NCBI GenBank assembly: GCA_965223825.1
Contig: OZ245018.1
Span: forward strand, 372,001-436,000
DNA length: 64,000 nucleotides
Source: CAJXQU01 sp965223825
Lineage (GTDB): Bacteria; Pseudomonadota; Gammaproteobacteria; CAJXQU01
Direction: 5' to 3'
The notes under the pieces were generated by a model. That model was not told the origin of the DNA. It searched no databases and was given only the letters and a program-made list of their open reading frames with translations. This document shows, in pieces, positions 8,855 to 18,804 of the stretch (position 1 is its first letter; the number at the start of each line of letters is the position of its first letter). The position numbers and the translations under genes were made by a program.

Positions 8855-11641
8855 TTAACGCAAAAGTGAGGCGCTTTCCGCATGTGCTTGCTCAATAGCC
8901 AAATCGTAAGCAGTTTGGCCAGCATTGTTTTTAAGCTGTGTATCCGCTTTGTGTTCGATGAGCATATCGATAATGCGATCATGTCCAGCGGCAGCAGCGA
9001 GCATTAATGCAGTCCAGCCATCCTGGTTTCGCGCATTCAGGTTAGCGCGATTTAAGATCAATAGCTGTACAACCGTGGTTTGATTATTCGAAACGGCGTG
9101 CATCAGCGGCGTCCAATCATCTGCATCTGCTTGGTTAATGTCCGCACCAGCAGCGAGTAAGACGCTGACCATTTCACGCTTGCCATTATGGGCTGCGGCA
9201 GCGAGAGCGGTTTTGCCATCCACTGTTCGCGCTTGCGGATCGGCACCGTTTTTTTGTAATAGTTTGAACAGATCTAAATGACCGTGAATTGCTGTATAAA
9301 GCGTTGCCGTCCAACCGCGCGTGTTAGCGTGATTAACATCTGCATTGGCCGCGAGTAAGGTATTTGCAATCTCGGTATGACCATTCCAAGCAGCGTTCAT
9401 TAATGCGGTGTCGCCGACGTGATTCGTCAGGTTAACGCTGGCGCCGTGCAAAAGTAGCAACTTAACCGTTTCAGCTTGTCCGCGTTCTGCGGCGAGCATC
9501 AGTGCAGTGTTACCTTTATTGTCGCGTTGATCGACATCAATTCCCGTTTCTAACAGCGTACTGACGATTTCATTGTTTCCTTGCCGCGCTTGTCGGAGTA
9601 GGTCGGATAAAGTGTTGTTGTCACGGGGCTGCGATTGTTGCGCCTCAAGCCGTGCGATAGTTTCAGGCAGGGTCGTGTCTTGCGGATCAATCAATAAGGC
9701 TTTTTGGTAGTAACGCAACGCGCGGTTGAGTTTGTCACTACGCTCGTTATTGACTGCCCAACGTAAAAACATGTCTTTAATGCGCATCAGTCCAGCTAGC
9801 GCATCCGTTTGATCAGGATCTTTTTCGAGAATGGTACGATAGGTTTCCAGCGCATTATTGCCTGTCGGTTCGGTCAAATTCAGTAGGCTGATCTGATATT
9901 CCGCAAGTTCCAGTTGGCGTGTGGTCGTGTCGTTCGCTGGATCACGGTTGGCGTTCGTGTCTTTTGATTGCGGGGTTTCGCTGCCGATCGGGTAAGTTTT
10001 TGCGATCGGGATGGGCCGATCCGTTGCTGGCAGATTATTATCTGCTGGGTTCGCTGTATTGACGGGTGTTTGATCTCCAATAAGATCCGGTTGTGTCGAG
10101 ACAGAAGGAATTTCCCGGTTTGACGATTGCGCCTCTTCAGGTAAATAAGTTGTCGGTGTTTGGTCTTGCGTTGCGATGGAATTTGCAGGAGGCGCCTCTT
10201 GCGAATCGATGTTGAGATCTGCGTTGTCGCTTGTCGTTAGGGGCGGAGTTTTCGTTGTTCCGAGTCGTGTTTCAAGTTGTTGAATCGTCGCTCGCTGATC
10301 TTTTAACAGTTGAAAAACAAAGACGGATAAACCAGCAGTGGCGATCAGAATCAAACACCATCCCCACCAGTTACCTTTATTGCCTGATCGCTCAGAAGGT
10401 GATGAATGATGAGGCGTGCTTAGGATCAAATCGTGACTCGTGTGCTGAGTGCCGATCTGATCATAATCGACCGTATCTTCAGCGCGAAAATGCGGCAGGG
10501 TGTCCGGCTCTGGCATGTGATGGCTGAAGATTGGCGGCTGATCCGCATCAACATCAGCAACGGTTTTGTTACTGGTTTCGATATCGGGTTCTTTTTCGGC
10601 GTGCATTTTTGCCGTGTCGTTTACAACAATACTCTTGTTGTCTTGGTGCTTGTCTTGAGGCTCATCATTGAGTTCATTTGGGAGATCGAATAACGGCTTG
10701 CGTGGTTTAATGACGTTGTTCGGTTCTTCCAATGGTTCACCGTCATCATCACCCTTAAAGAGATCATCGGGCTGGTTTGCATAGCGTGCAATGGCGTCGG
10801 AGATCATGGATGTACGCATTTCAATGGTGTCGTCAAAATGCTGATCACGCTGTGCCCGATCAACATGTTCTGTGGTGATAATGGCTTCTTTTTCTGCGGC
10901 AGCGACATCCATGGTTTGATCGCAAAGTAAATTTACCGCGCGGGGACGACCTTGGGTGTTCGCAAAAATGCGATCAATTGCGCTTTCCGTAAATACATCG
11001 CTATAGCTTGCACCAGCTGCTCGCAATCGATACGAAATGTAATCGTGTAATTCGCGTGGCGGAATCGGGCTGATGGATTCGCGAATGTTGATTGATCGAC
11101 TAAAGTCAGCCATTTCGGGCAGATTGAGGTGTAAGTCACCCTCGCTACGTGCAAGTGCCACGATCTGAATACGACGTGCGCTCTGCTTGGCTAGTTCACA
11201 CAAGCTCAGCAGTTTTGTTAATGTGTCTGATCCGAGGTTTTGTGCTTCATCAATGATCAGGACGATGTTTTTGATCGGGCTATTGCCGTGGATCAGGAAC
11301 ATCTCAATGATGTCCATTTTGTCTTCGTTTTGGCCAAGACCAAACCGCAGGTTCAATCCGCTGCAAATAATATCCAGCACATCGTCAAACGAGAGAGAAG
11401 AAAACGGTAACGTGATGCAAGCAAAGCGCGGAGTGTTTTCAAGATCGGCGACTAACCGTTGTGCGCAAAGTGTTTTGCCGGTGCCGGTTGCACCCGTGAG
11501 GAGCATGACGTTGATGTCGTTTTGCACGCCATGCAAAATGGCTTTGTAAGGTCCGTCGATACCGCTGTGAGGATGAAATATGCTGGCACGGGGGGATTGC
11601 TTGAACGGTGCGTCGTTTAATTTAAAAAACTGTGTGTACAT
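8855..11641 (-). CDS. ExeA-like AAA+ ATPase fused to a transmembrane helix, TPR and ankyrin repeats
   Basis: 928 aa. Residues 1-270 are an ExeA/GspA-type AAA+ ATPase with Walker A GATGTGKT (50-57) and Walker B NIVLIIDEAQNL (125-136). A polar linker leads to one transmembrane helix (about 425-446), then a low-complexity Thr/Pro/Asp/Gln-rich stretch, a TPR-like region (about 575-660) and eight ankyrin repeats (about 676-928; NTALMLAAERG, WTALMLAAAAG and similar). The topology predicts a cytoplasmic ATPase and a periplasmic repeat arm. Classical ExeA carries a peptidoglycan-binding domain instead, so the ankyrin arm is unusual. It probably organises an envelope assembly; the partner is unknown. 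An OmpA-like lipoprotein gene lies just upstream. Confidence 0.85.
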   Translation of the reverse strand: MYTQFFKLNDAPFKQSPRASIFHPHSGIDGPYKAILHGVQNDINVMLLTGATGTGKTLCAQRLVADLENTPRFACITLPFSSLSFDDVLDIICSGLNLRFGLGQNEDKMDIIEMFLIHGNSPIKNIVLIIDEAQNLGSDTLTKLLSLCELAKQSARRIQIVALARSEGDLHLNLPEMADFSRSINIRESISPIPPRELHDYISYRLRAAGASYSDVFTESAIDRIFANTQGRPRAVNLLCDQTMDVAAAEKEAIITTEHVDRAQRDQHFDDTIEMRTSMISDAIARYANQPDDLFKGDDDGEPLEEPNNVIKPRKPLFDLPNELNDEPQDKHQDNKSIVVNDTAKMHAEKEPDIETSNKTVADVDADQPPIFSHHMPEPDTLPHFRAEDTVDYDQIGTQHTSHDLILSTPHHSSPSERSGNKGNWWGWCLILIATAGLSVFVFQLLKDQRATIQQLETRLGTTKTPPLTTSDNADLNIDSQEAPPANSIATQDQTPTTYLPEEAQSSNREIPSVSTQPDLIGDQTPVNTANPADNNLPATDRPIPIAKTYPIGSETPQSKDTNANRDPANDTTTRQLELAEYQISLLNLTEPTGNNALETYRTILEKDPDQTDALAGLMRIKDMFLRWAVNNERSDKLNRALRYYQKALLIDPQDTTLPETIARLEAQQSQPRDNNTLSDLLRQARQGNNEIVSTLLETGIDVDQRDNKGNTALMLAAERGQAETVKLLLLHGASVNLTNHVGDTALMNAAWNGHTEIANTLLAANADVNHANTRGWTATLYTAIHGHLDLFKLLQKNGADPQARTVDGKTALAAAAHNGKREMVSVLLAAGADINQADADDWTPLMHAVSNNQTTVVQLLILNRANLNARNQDGWTALMLAAAAGHDRIIDMLIEHKADTQLKNNAGQTAYDLAIEQAHAESASLLR

Positions 11642-11695
11642 GATTTTGTTCGATCAAATTGAGTAAACATCGTGAGCGGGAGGCGATAAGGAAAG

Positions 11696-12208
11696 TCATT
11701 GTAATGAGAGTTCCACTCGTCGATTGAGATCCGCCGCGTGCGCGTCATAATCTCCTGTTGCTGTCATTTCATCAAACAATGGATTGCTTTCCCCAAGCGC
11801 GTGAATGATCAAACGGCTCCCTTTTACGCCGTTTAACATTAACTCCCGACTAACCGCCTCTGCTCGATGTCGCGATAACATGAGGTTCGTACTTGCGTCG
11901 CCGCGCGTATCAGAATGACCATTCACAATAATATTCTGATCAGCCACCGCGGTTTCATTGAGCGCGTTGGCAATTTCACGTAGTTGTCGTCTTGCTTGCG
12001 CATCGAGCCGGGTACTGCCGGAAGTGAAGAGTATGACGGGAAGGCTGGAGTGCAGTTCCGACGTGTCAGCGTTAGATGTGACCGGTGTCTCATCAATGTT
12101 TGACGCAGCAGAACCATCCGATCGTGCTGGGTTTAAGTTGCAAGCGGCAGAAGTTAAACAGATAACAATTAGGATCAGTTTATAAGTGGCTGAACTGATT
12201 TGGGTCAA
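11696..12208 (-). CDS. OmpA-family peptidoglycan-associated lipoprotein
   Basis: 170 aa. A signal peptide ends in the lipobox LTSAAC, giving a lipid-anchored N-terminus. After a short linker the C-terminal OmpA domain (about 60-168) has the peptidoglycan-binding motif VNGHSDTRGDASTNLMLSRHRAEAV. It should sit in the outer membrane and bind the cell wall. It is 54 bp upstream of the ExeA-ankyrin gene and may belong to the same envelope function. Confidence 0.88.
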   Translation of the reverse strand: MTQISSATYKLILIVICLTSAACNLNPARSDGSAASNIDETPVTSNADTSELHSSLPVILFTSGSTRLDAQARRQLREIANALNETAVADQNIIVNGHSDTRGDASTNLMLSRHRAEAVSRELMLNGVKGSRLIIHALGESNPLFDEMTATGDYDAHAADLNRRVELSLQ

Positions 12209-12339
12209 AGTGCGCTCCCCTCAGGCGTTTTTTCACATCACATCACTTGCTTGATGCGGACAAGCAACGGGCCATCGCCCTGACGTGATTTTAGCATAGG
12301 CAGTGGAAATTGCGTTGCAACATGATGTGAAATGACGTG

Positions 12340-13389
12340 TTACTGGCGCAGAGGTAATCCAAACGTTTTATTTAGCCAGCCGCGTATCCGTCGAGTGAGT
12401 TGTGTTTGTTGGCCGTGAAAGTCGTGATCTGCGCCCAAAACCACTTGTTGCTGATAAGGCTTTCCTTGTTGTCGTTGCATGAGCTGTTGACGAATTTCTG
12501 CACTTCTGATCACATCGCGATAATCCATTTCACCATAAATATCTAATAGCGGTAATTTGCGTTCACTGATCAACGTGTTTAAATTTTTTCCTTCTGGTTC
12601 CGTCGGAGCAGCAGCGTCGGGTTTAGTTTCTGTTGGTGTGGTTGCCGTAGCTGGATCTTGATCTGGATCGTCCTCATTTTGATCAGGTGCGGGTGTCGCG
12701 GCGGGCGGAGTTTCTGGCGGAGGGTTAGGCTGTAATGCATTTTCAGCGGGTAAGCTGATCAACACAGCGGCTTGTAGATTGGCGTCGTTGTTGTCATCCA
12801 GGTAACTCACGGCAGCTGCCGCACCAAGCCCATGCGCGATGATAATCACACGTTGCGGGCTCGATAGATTCAAATGGGCTAGGCCTTGCGTGATGCGAGT
12901 TTTGATCGGCGCGATCAGTTCAAGGTAAATCTGTTTCTGATCGTCGAGTTTCACGATGGGTAATTGGATCGATAGGGTTTCCCAGCCAAACTCAGGCAGA
13001 CTTTTGCGCAGGGGGCGAATGATATTCGCGTCGTTGACGTTCGCGCCCAAGTCATGCAACAGCAGCGCTGCGCCGTGCACTTGAGGGAGGAGACTTTTTT
13101 CATGTAATGAGAGAAAACGCTGCTCACCTTCCCCAAGGTAAAGCAGCTCATCTGCTGGGATTTGACGTGCCAGATCGGACGCGATCAACGCTTCATATTC
13201 GTTGCGAGTGACTTCAAGCTCGGCCTTACCGGCTTCGGCTTCCATGCTGGTAGCTGCCGCTGGGTCTGCATCAGGCGCCACTCCAGCAATACTGGCAAAG
13301 GCGGGCAAGCACAATCCACCAATTAGAATAAGTTCAGTAAGTGTAATTTTTTTTACGTGCGACAAGGCGCGCGGCTCCTTCTTGGTCAT
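12340..13389 (-). CDS. DUF3530 alpha/beta-hydrolase-like secreted protein
   Basis: 349 aa from the ATG at 13389; a longer TTG start at 13428 exists but lies outside the signal peptide. An N-terminal signal peptide is followed by a DUF3530 domain. It contains LLLHDLGANVND, the nucleophile-elbow-like IIAHGLGAAAAVSYL (Gly in place of the usual Ser, so hydrolase activity is doubtful), and a late GADHDFHGQ histidine region. A Pro/Ala/Asp-rich insert of about 50 residues interrupts the fold. DUF3530 proteins have no firm function. Confidence 0.78.
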   Translation of the reverse strand: MTKKEPRALSHVKKITLTELILIGGLCLPAFASIAGVAPDADPAAATSMEAEAGKAELEVTRNEYEALIASDLARQIPADELLYLGEGEQRFLSLHEKSLLPQVHGAALLLHDLGANVNDANIIRPLRKSLPEFGWETLSIQLPIVKLDDQKQIYLELIAPIKTRITQGLAHLNLSSPQRVIIIAHGLGAAAAVSYLDDNNDANLQAAVLISLPAENALQPNPPPETPPAATPAPDQNEDDPDQDPATATTPTETKPDAAAPTEPEGKNLNTLISERKLPLLDIYGEMDYRDVIRSAEIRQQLMQRQQGKPYQQQVVLGADHDFHGQQTQLTRRIRGWLNKTFGLPLRQ

Positions 13390-13481
13390 AAGTCGGCCAG
13401 ATAATTCATCATGGCAAGTGTGCTGCAATTAGCTTGCCGATCAGGTAAAGTTGCGGCTTTGATTACGAGCCTGAATGGATT

Positions 13482-14156
13482 ATGGATTACGTCATTGCGC
13501 CATCAATTTTATCTGCGGACATGGCCCGTCTCGGCGAGGAAGTCGAGCACGTATTAGAAGCGGGGGCGGATTTCGTCCATTTTGATGTGATGGATAACCA
13601 TTATGTGCCGAACCTTACATTTGGCCCGGTAGTCTGCTCAGCTTTACGTAAGTACGGTATTACTGCCCCAATCGATGCACATTTAATGGTGCGACCGGTG
13701 GATGCGTTGATCAGCTCCTTTGCTGATGCGGGTGCGACGTATATTACATTTCACCCTGAAGCGAGCGATCATCTCGATCGTTCACTACAATTAATCCATG
13801 ATGCCGGTTGTAAAGCGGGATTGGTTTTTAACCCGGCGACTCCACTCGATTGCTTGAAATATGTCATTGATAAAGTCGATATGGTTTTACTGATGTCCGT
13901 GAACCCCGGGTTTGGTGGGCAAACATTTATTTCATCATCTCTGGCAAAGTTACGCGAAGCTCGCGCGCTAATCGATGCGAGTGGGCGGGCCATCCGATTA
14001 GAAATTGATGGTGGCGTAAAAATAGATAATATTGGTGAGATTGCCGCTGCGGGTGCAGACACCTTTGTCGCCGGTTCCGCAATTTTCGGCAGTCCTGACT
14101 ATAAACAAACCATAGATGCTATGCGGGCAGAATTAGACAAACAACGGAGCTGTTAA
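13482..14156 (+). CDS. rpe: ribulose-phosphate 3-epimerase
   Basis: 224 aa, full length. It interconverts ribulose 5-phosphate and xylulose 5-phosphate in the pentose phosphate and Calvin pathways. TIM-barrel signatures are present: APSILSADMARLGEE, HFDVMDNHYVPNLTFGP, DAHLMV, LMSVNPGFGGQTFI and EIDGGV. It is the first gene of the rpe-gph-trpE-trpG-trpD-trpC run, and its stop codon overlaps the gph start. This is a well-known gammaproteobacterial order. Confidence 0.97.
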   Translation: MDYVIAPSILSADMARLGEEVEHVLEAGADFVHFDVMDNHYVPNLTFGPVVCSALRKYGITAPIDAHLMVRPVDALISSFADAGATYITFHPEASDHLDRSLQLIHDAGCKAGLVFNPATPLDCLKYVIDKVDMVLLMSVNPGFGGQTFISSSLAKLREARALIDASGRAIRLEIDGGVKIDNIGEIAAAGADTFVAGSAIFGSPDYKQTIDAMRAELDKQRSC

Positions 14157-14836
14157 TGAATTTTTTCATGCAAAAACCGCAACTTGTACTTTTTGACCTC
14201 GATGGAACGCTTGTCGATAGCGTGCCCGATTTGGCGTACAGCGTTGATTGCGCCATGCAAATGCTCGATATGCCGATGCATGGTGAAGACAAAGTGCGCA
14301 CGTGGGTTGGACGTGGCGCAGATCGACTCATGAAAGCCGCGTTGACTGGCGGCATGGACGGCGAACCCGATCCGGATCTATTTCAAAAAGCGTTCGATCT
14401 GTTTTCTGATATTTACTTACAAAATACCAATCAGCGTAGTCACCTTTATATGGGGGTATATGAAGGTCTTGGTCAGCTACAAGCGATGGGTATCCCATTG
14501 GCGTGTGTGACCAATAAACGTGGAATTTATACCGATCAAGTGTTGCGTGGATTAGGTTTGGATACGTATTTTTCGATGGTCGTGAGTGGCGATACTTTGA
14601 CCCGCAAAAAGCCCGATCCGGATCAGCTTCTTTATGCGGCGCAAGCGTTTAATCTCGCACCAGAGCAATGCTTAATGGTAGGCGATTCGATCAGCGATTT
14701 GAATGCGGCCCGCGCTGCTAATATGCCGGTCGTTTGTGTTAGTTATGGGTACAACCACGGTGAGAGTATTGCTAATTATGGTCCAGATAGGGTGATCAAT
14801 TCGCTCATGGAATTGACCGGGTTATTTCCTGTATGA
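14156..14836 (+). CDS. gph: phosphoglycolate phosphatase
   Basis: 226 aa HAD-superfamily phosphatase. Motif I is LFDLDGTLVDS, motif II lies around CVTNKRG, motif III Lys in RKKPDPDQL and motif IV MVGDSISDLNAARAA. It hydrolyses 2-phosphoglycolate, which arises from DNA repair and, in Calvin-cycle organisms, from RuBisCO oxygenation; a phosphoribulokinase gene lies 12 kb away. The start ATG overlaps the rpe stop and the stop overlaps trpE by 4 bp, so the genes are translationally coupled. Confidence 0.95.
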   Translation: MNFFMQKPQLVLFDLDGTLVDSVPDLAYSVDCAMQMLDMPMHGEDKVRTWVGRGADRLMKAALTGGMDGEPDPDLFQKAFDLFSDIYLQNTNQRSHLYMGVYEGLGQLQAMGIPLACVTNKRGIYTDQVLRGLGLDTYFSMVVSGDTLTRKKPDPDQLLYAAQAFNLAPEQCLMVGDSISDLNAARAANMPVVCVSYGYNHGESIANYGPDRVINSLMELTGLFPV

Positions 14837-16305
14837 CCCTAGACGATCTATCTACATACGCCGAACAGGGCTATAACCGTGTGCCGGTGATGCGCGAGGT
14901 CTTGGCTGACTTGGACACGCCGCTTTCCGCGTATATGAAATTAGCGCGTGGACCGTTTTCGTATTTGTTCGAGTCAGTTCAAGGTGGCGAACAATGGGGA
15001 CGCTACTCGATTATTGGCCTGCCAGCCAACGAGATCACCCGCGTTTGCGGGCACACAATTACGATCACGCGTGATGGGCAATTGGTTGAAGAAACTCAAG
15101 TTGAGGATCCGATCGCGTGGGTGGATACGTACCGAGAACGTTTTAATGTGCCCGAAGTGGATGGACTGCCACGGTTTAGTGGCGGCCTGGTTGGCTATTT
15201 TGGTTACGATACAATCCGCTATATCGAGCCGCGTCTTGCGCAATGCCCGAATCCTGATCCGATCAACGTGCCTGATATTTTGTTGATGGTGTCAGATGAA
15301 GTGTTGGTCTTTGATAACCTCAGCGGAAAATTAATGCTCATCGTGCATGTCGACCCTACTCAACCGGATGAGTTGGCTCGTGCAAACGTTCGACTGAATG
15401 AGCTCGTGACCACCTTGGAAGGGATTACGGCGCGACATACGGATGCTTCTCCATCACGTGAGATTAAAGAAGAAGATTTCGTTTCCGGTTTCACACAGGA
15501 AGGTTTCGAATCGGCCGTAGAACGCATAAAGGAATACATCGTCGAAGGCGATGCCATGCAAGTGGTGATCTCCCAGCGTTTATCCATTCCATTCCAAGCG
15601 GCACCGATTGATTTATATCGCGCCCTGCGTTGTTTGAATCCGTCACCGTATTTGTATTTTTTAGATCTGGATGATTTCCAGATCGTTGGTTCTTCACCGG
15701 AAATTCTGGTTCGAGTGGAAGAGGGTGATGTGACCGTTAGACCCATTGCCGGTACCAGACGTCGCGGTAAAACCGCAGAAGATGACCTGCACATGGAAGA
15801 AGATCTACTCAACGATCCGAAAGAGATTGCTGAACATTTGATGCTGATTGATCTCGGTCGGAACGATGTCGGCCGCGTTGCGGATATCGGCAGTGTGAAA
15901 CTGACAGACAAAATGATCGTCGAACGTTATTCGCATGTGATGCACATTGTTTCAAATGTGATGGCGAAAGTCGGGCCGAATTACACGGCGCTCGACGTTT
16001 TGCGTGCGACCTTCCCTGCCGGTACCGTTAGCGGTGCGCCGAAGATTCGGGCGATGGAAATTATTGATGAGCTTGAGCCCGTCAAGCGTGGTGTGTATGC
16101 CGGTGCAGTTGGCTATCTGTCATGGCAGGGGAACATGGACACCGCGATTGCGATCCGCACAGCGGTGATCAAGGATAAGACGTTACATATTCAAGCGGGC
16201 GCCGGTGTGGTTGCAGATTCCATCCCGGCACTCGAGTGGAAAGAAACGATGAACAAGGCGCGTGCGGTTTTCCGTGCGGTGGCAATGGCAGAAAACGGGC
16301 TTTAA
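14833..16305 (+). CDS. trpE: anthranilate synthase component I
   Basis: 490 aa chorismate-utilising enzyme. It makes anthranilate from chorismate with ammonia from TrpG, the first step of tryptophan synthesis. The C-terminal chorismate-binding domain shows PIAGTRRRGKTAEDD, LIDLGRNDVGRV, SHVMHIVS and TFPAGTVSGAPKIRAMEIIDELE. The N-terminal region around LARGPFSYLFESV carries the tryptophan feedback site of the family. It starts inside the gph stop. No attenuator or leader peptide is evident because it follows gph without a gap. Confidence 0.97.
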   Translation: MTLDDLSTYAEQGYNRVPVMREVLADLDTPLSAYMKLARGPFSYLFESVQGGEQWGRYSIIGLPANEITRVCGHTITITRDGQLVEETQVEDPIAWVDTYRERFNVPEVDGLPRFSGGLVGYFGYDTIRYIEPRLAQCPNPDPINVPDILLMVSDEVLVFDNLSGKLMLIVHVDPTQPDELARANVRLNELVTTLEGITARHTDASPSREIKEEDFVSGFTQEGFESAVERIKEYIVEGDAMQVVISQRLSIPFQAAPIDLYRALRCLNPSPYLYFLDLDDFQIVGSSPEILVRVEEGDVTVRPIAGTRRRGKTAEDDLHMEEDLLNDPKEIAEHLMLIDLGRNDVGRVADIGSVKLTDKMIVERYSHVMHIVSNVMAKVGPNYTALDVLRATFPAGTVSGAPKIRAMEIIDELEPVKRGVYAGAVGYLSWQGNMDTAIAIRTAVIKDKTLHIQAGAGVVADSIPALEWKETMNKARAVFRAVAMAENGL

Positions 16306-16309
16306 TACC

Positions 16310-16891
16310 ATGTTGTTAATGATCGACAACTACGACTCTTTTACTTACAACCTCGTGCAGTATTTCGGTGAGTTGGGCGCGGATGTGCGTGTACATCGCA
16401 ATGACCAGATCACGATTGGTGAGATCGAGTCGCTACAGCCGGATCATATTGTTGTTTCGCCTGGGCCGTGCACGCCGAACGAAGCGGGCATTTCCATCGA
16501 TACAATCAAGCGTTTTAAAGGCAAAATTCCGATCTTGGGGGTCTGCCTTGGCCATCAAAGTATAGGGCAAGCGTTTGGCGGGGATGTGATTCACGCGCGT
16601 GAGATCATGCACGGTAAAACCTCACCAATTTTCCATAAAGACAGTGATGTGTTTTCCGGGCTGGAAAATTCTTTTACCGCGACGCGTTACCACTCATTGG
16701 TGGTGAGCAAAGAAAACCTGCCGGATTGCTTGGAAGTCACAGCATGGACCCAGACCGATGATGGGCGAATGGACGAGATTATGGGTTTCCGTCATAAAGA
16801 GTACGCGATCTCGGGCGTTCAGTTTCATCCTGAATCGATTCTTACTCAGCATGGTCACGATATGCTGAAAAATTTTCTCGATATGCGCTAG
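16310..16891 (+). CDS. trpG: anthranilate synthase component II (glutamine amidotransferase)
   Basis: 193 aa from the ATG at 16310 (MLLMIDNYDSFTYN); a longer in-frame reading from 16262 would lie inside trpE and is not used. It is a class I glutamine amidotransferase with the catalytic Cys in GVCLGHQSIGQAFGG and the His-Glu pair in VQFHPESILT. It supplies ammonia to TrpE and, in many bacteria lacking a second copy, also to PabB. It begins 4 bp after the trpE stop. Confidence 0.96.
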   Translation: MLLMIDNYDSFTYNLVQYFGELGADVRVHRNDQITIGEIESLQPDHIVVSPGPCTPNEAGISIDTIKRFKGKIPILGVCLGHQSIGQAFGGDVIHAREIMHGKTSPIFHKDSDVFSGLENSFTATRYHSLVVSKENLPDCLEVTAWTQTDDGRMDEIMGFRHKEYAISGVQFHPESILTQHGHDMLKNFLDMR

Positions 16892-16901
16892 GAAATTCAA
16901 T

Positions 16902-17921
16902 ATGGAATTTAAGCACGTTATTGATGCATTAATTAATCAACACGATCTTGATCACACTACGATGCAGACCGTCATGCGCAGCATTATGACGGGTGAAGCG
17001 ACGGATGCGCAGATTGGGGCGATTCTCGTCGCGCTTCGTATGAAAGGTGAAACCGTCACCGAGATCGCAGCCGCTGCAAAAGTGATGCGGGAACTGGCTT
17101 CGGGCGTGACGTTGTCTGATTTGGATCACACCGTCGACATTGTCGGTACCGGCGGTGATGCGTCCAGTAGTTTTAATATTTCAACCACGAGTATGTTTGT
17201 CGCTTCTGCAGCGGGTTGCCATGTGGCGAAACACGGCAACCGCGCTGTATCGAGCAAATCTGGTAGCGCTGATGTGCTCGAAGCGGCGGGTGTTAAAATT
17301 GATTTATCGCCCGATCAAGTTCGACATTGTGTAGAGCAATTGGGCGTCGGCTTTATGTTCGCACCGATGCACCATGCGGCCATGAAACATGCGATCGGCC
17401 CACGCCGCGAATTGGGTGCGCGAACGGTGTTTAACCTGCTTGGCCCGTTAACCAACCCTGCTGGTGCACCGAATCAATTACTCGGCGTATTCAGCCAACA
17501 CTGGGTTCGCCCACTCGCGGAAGTATTACAGCAATTGGGCAGCCAACATGTGATGGTGGTACATGCTGAAGACGGGATGGACGAGATCAGTATTACCGCA
17601 CCGACGCATGTTGCTGAGTTAAAGAACGGTAAAATTTCAGAATATACAATAAGACCAGAGGAGTTTGATCTGCGTCCTGCGAGCAGCTCCGCGATTGCCG
17701 TAAACGATGTTCAAGGCAGTCTCGAGCTGATGAAGTCGGTATTGAATAATCGACCGAGTGCAGCATTGGATATCGTCTTATTAAATGCTGGTGCAGCAAT
17801 CTATGTTGCGGGTCTGGTCGATGATCTCACGAGCGGTGTTGACCGCGCACGTGAGATTGTCGCTAGTGGTGCCGCAGCTGCAAAATTAGAACAGCTCATC
17901 GCCCTAACGCATTCCATTTAA
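16902..17921 (+). CDS. trpD: anthranilate phosphoribosyltransferase
   Basis: 339 aa. It transfers phosphoribose from PRPP to anthranilate. The PRPP-binding motif is VDIVGTGGDASSSFNIST, the anthranilate-site motif is KHGNRAVSSKSGSADVLEA, and LLGPLTNPAG is also present. Length is standard. A 10-bp gap from trpG supports a single operon. Confidence 0.97.
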   Translation: MEFKHVIDALINQHDLDHTTMQTVMRSIMTGEATDAQIGAILVALRMKGETVTEIAAAAKVMRELASGVTLSDLDHTVDIVGTGGDASSSFNISTTSMFVASAAGCHVAKHGNRAVSSKSGSADVLEAAGVKIDLSPDQVRHCVEQLGVGFMFAPMHHAAMKHAIGPRRELGARTVFNLLGPLTNPAGAPNQLLGVFSQHWVRPLAEVLQQLGSQHVMVVHAEDGMDEISITAPTHVAELKNGKISEYTIRPEEFDLRPASSSAIAVNDVQGSLELMKSVLNNRPSAALDIVLLNAGAAIYVAGLVDDLTSGVDRAREIVASGAAAAKLEQLIALTHSI

Positions 17922-17950
17922 CTCTTCTCGATTTTAAGTAGCTTCAAGAC

Positions 17951-18754
17951 ATGACCCTAAACACGCCGGACATTCTCAAACAGATCACACTCGATAAAGC
18001 AGAAGAAGTACAACTTCGTCGCGCTCGTGTCTCACTTGATGAGATCAAGTCCCGCGCTGCAGATGCCGCGCCGACACGCGGTTTTACAGCGGCTATCAAA
18101 GCGCGGATCGAATTGCGCGAACTTGCCGTGATCGCGGAAGTGAAGAAAGCATCACCGAGTAAAGGTGTGATCCGAGATGATTTTCATCCAACGGCGATCG
18201 CAAAGTCCTATGCAGATGCTGGCGCGACGTGCTTGTCAGTGCTGACGGATGAGAAGTATTTTCAAGGCAAAGATGAATATTTAATCGAAGCTCGGGCAGC
18301 TTGTGCATTGCCGGTACTGCGTAAAGATTTCATGATCGATCCTTATCAAGTCTACGAAGCGCGCGCGATGGGCGCGGACTGCATTTTGTTGATCGTCGCT
18401 TGTTTGGAAGATGGCATCATGCAGGAAATGTCATGGCTTGCACAGGATCTTGGTTTGGATGTGTTAGTTGAAGTGCATGACCGCGAAGAGCTTGAGCGTG
18501 GTTTGATGCTAAGAACGCCACTGATCGGCGTGAATAATCGAAACCTGCGAACGTTTGAAACCGATATTAAAACGACGCTGGAATTGTTGCCCGATATCAT
18601 GCATGATCGGACGATTGTGACGGAAAGTGGTATTCATACACAGGAAGATATCGCCTTATTACGCCGCTACGATGTGAGCACTTACCTCGTCGGAGAAGCT
18701 TTCATGACAGCTCCCGATCCGGGTGAGAAGTTAAAAGAATTATTTGGTTTTTAA
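17951..18754 (+). CDS. trpC: indole-3-glycerol-phosphate synthase
   Basis: 267 aa monofunctional TIM barrel. It closes the indole ring of carboxyphenylamino-deoxyribulose phosphate. Key motifs are EVKKASPSKGVIRDDF, LSVLTDEKYFQG, LRKDFMIDPYQVYEARAMGAD, GVNNRNLRTFETD and ESGIHTQEDI. No TrpF domain is fused, and trpF/B/A are not in the window. It starts 29 bp after trpD. Confidence 0.97.
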   Translation: MTLNTPDILKQITLDKAEEVQLRRARVSLDEIKSRAADAAPTRGFTAAIKARIELRELAVIAEVKKASPSKGVIRDDFHPTAIAKSYADAGATCLSVLTDEKYFQGKDEYLIEARAACALPVLRKDFMIDPYQVYEARAMGADCILLIVACLEDGIMQEMSWLAQDLGLDVLVEVHDREELERGLMLRTPLIGVNNRNLRTFETDIKTTLELLPDIMHDRTIVTESGIHTQEDIALLRRYDVSTYLVGEAFMTAPDPGEKLKELFGF

Positions 18755-18804
18755 AGGCCATTTCGTTTTATCAAATTAATAACGAATTTCAGAGGTAATA
18801 CATA

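Noticed and set aside
15360..15911. 183-codon minus-strand open frame
   Set aside because: Lies wholly inside trpE, whose frame is supported by strong conserved motifs; the antisense translation is Ser/Arg-rich without any recognisable feature.
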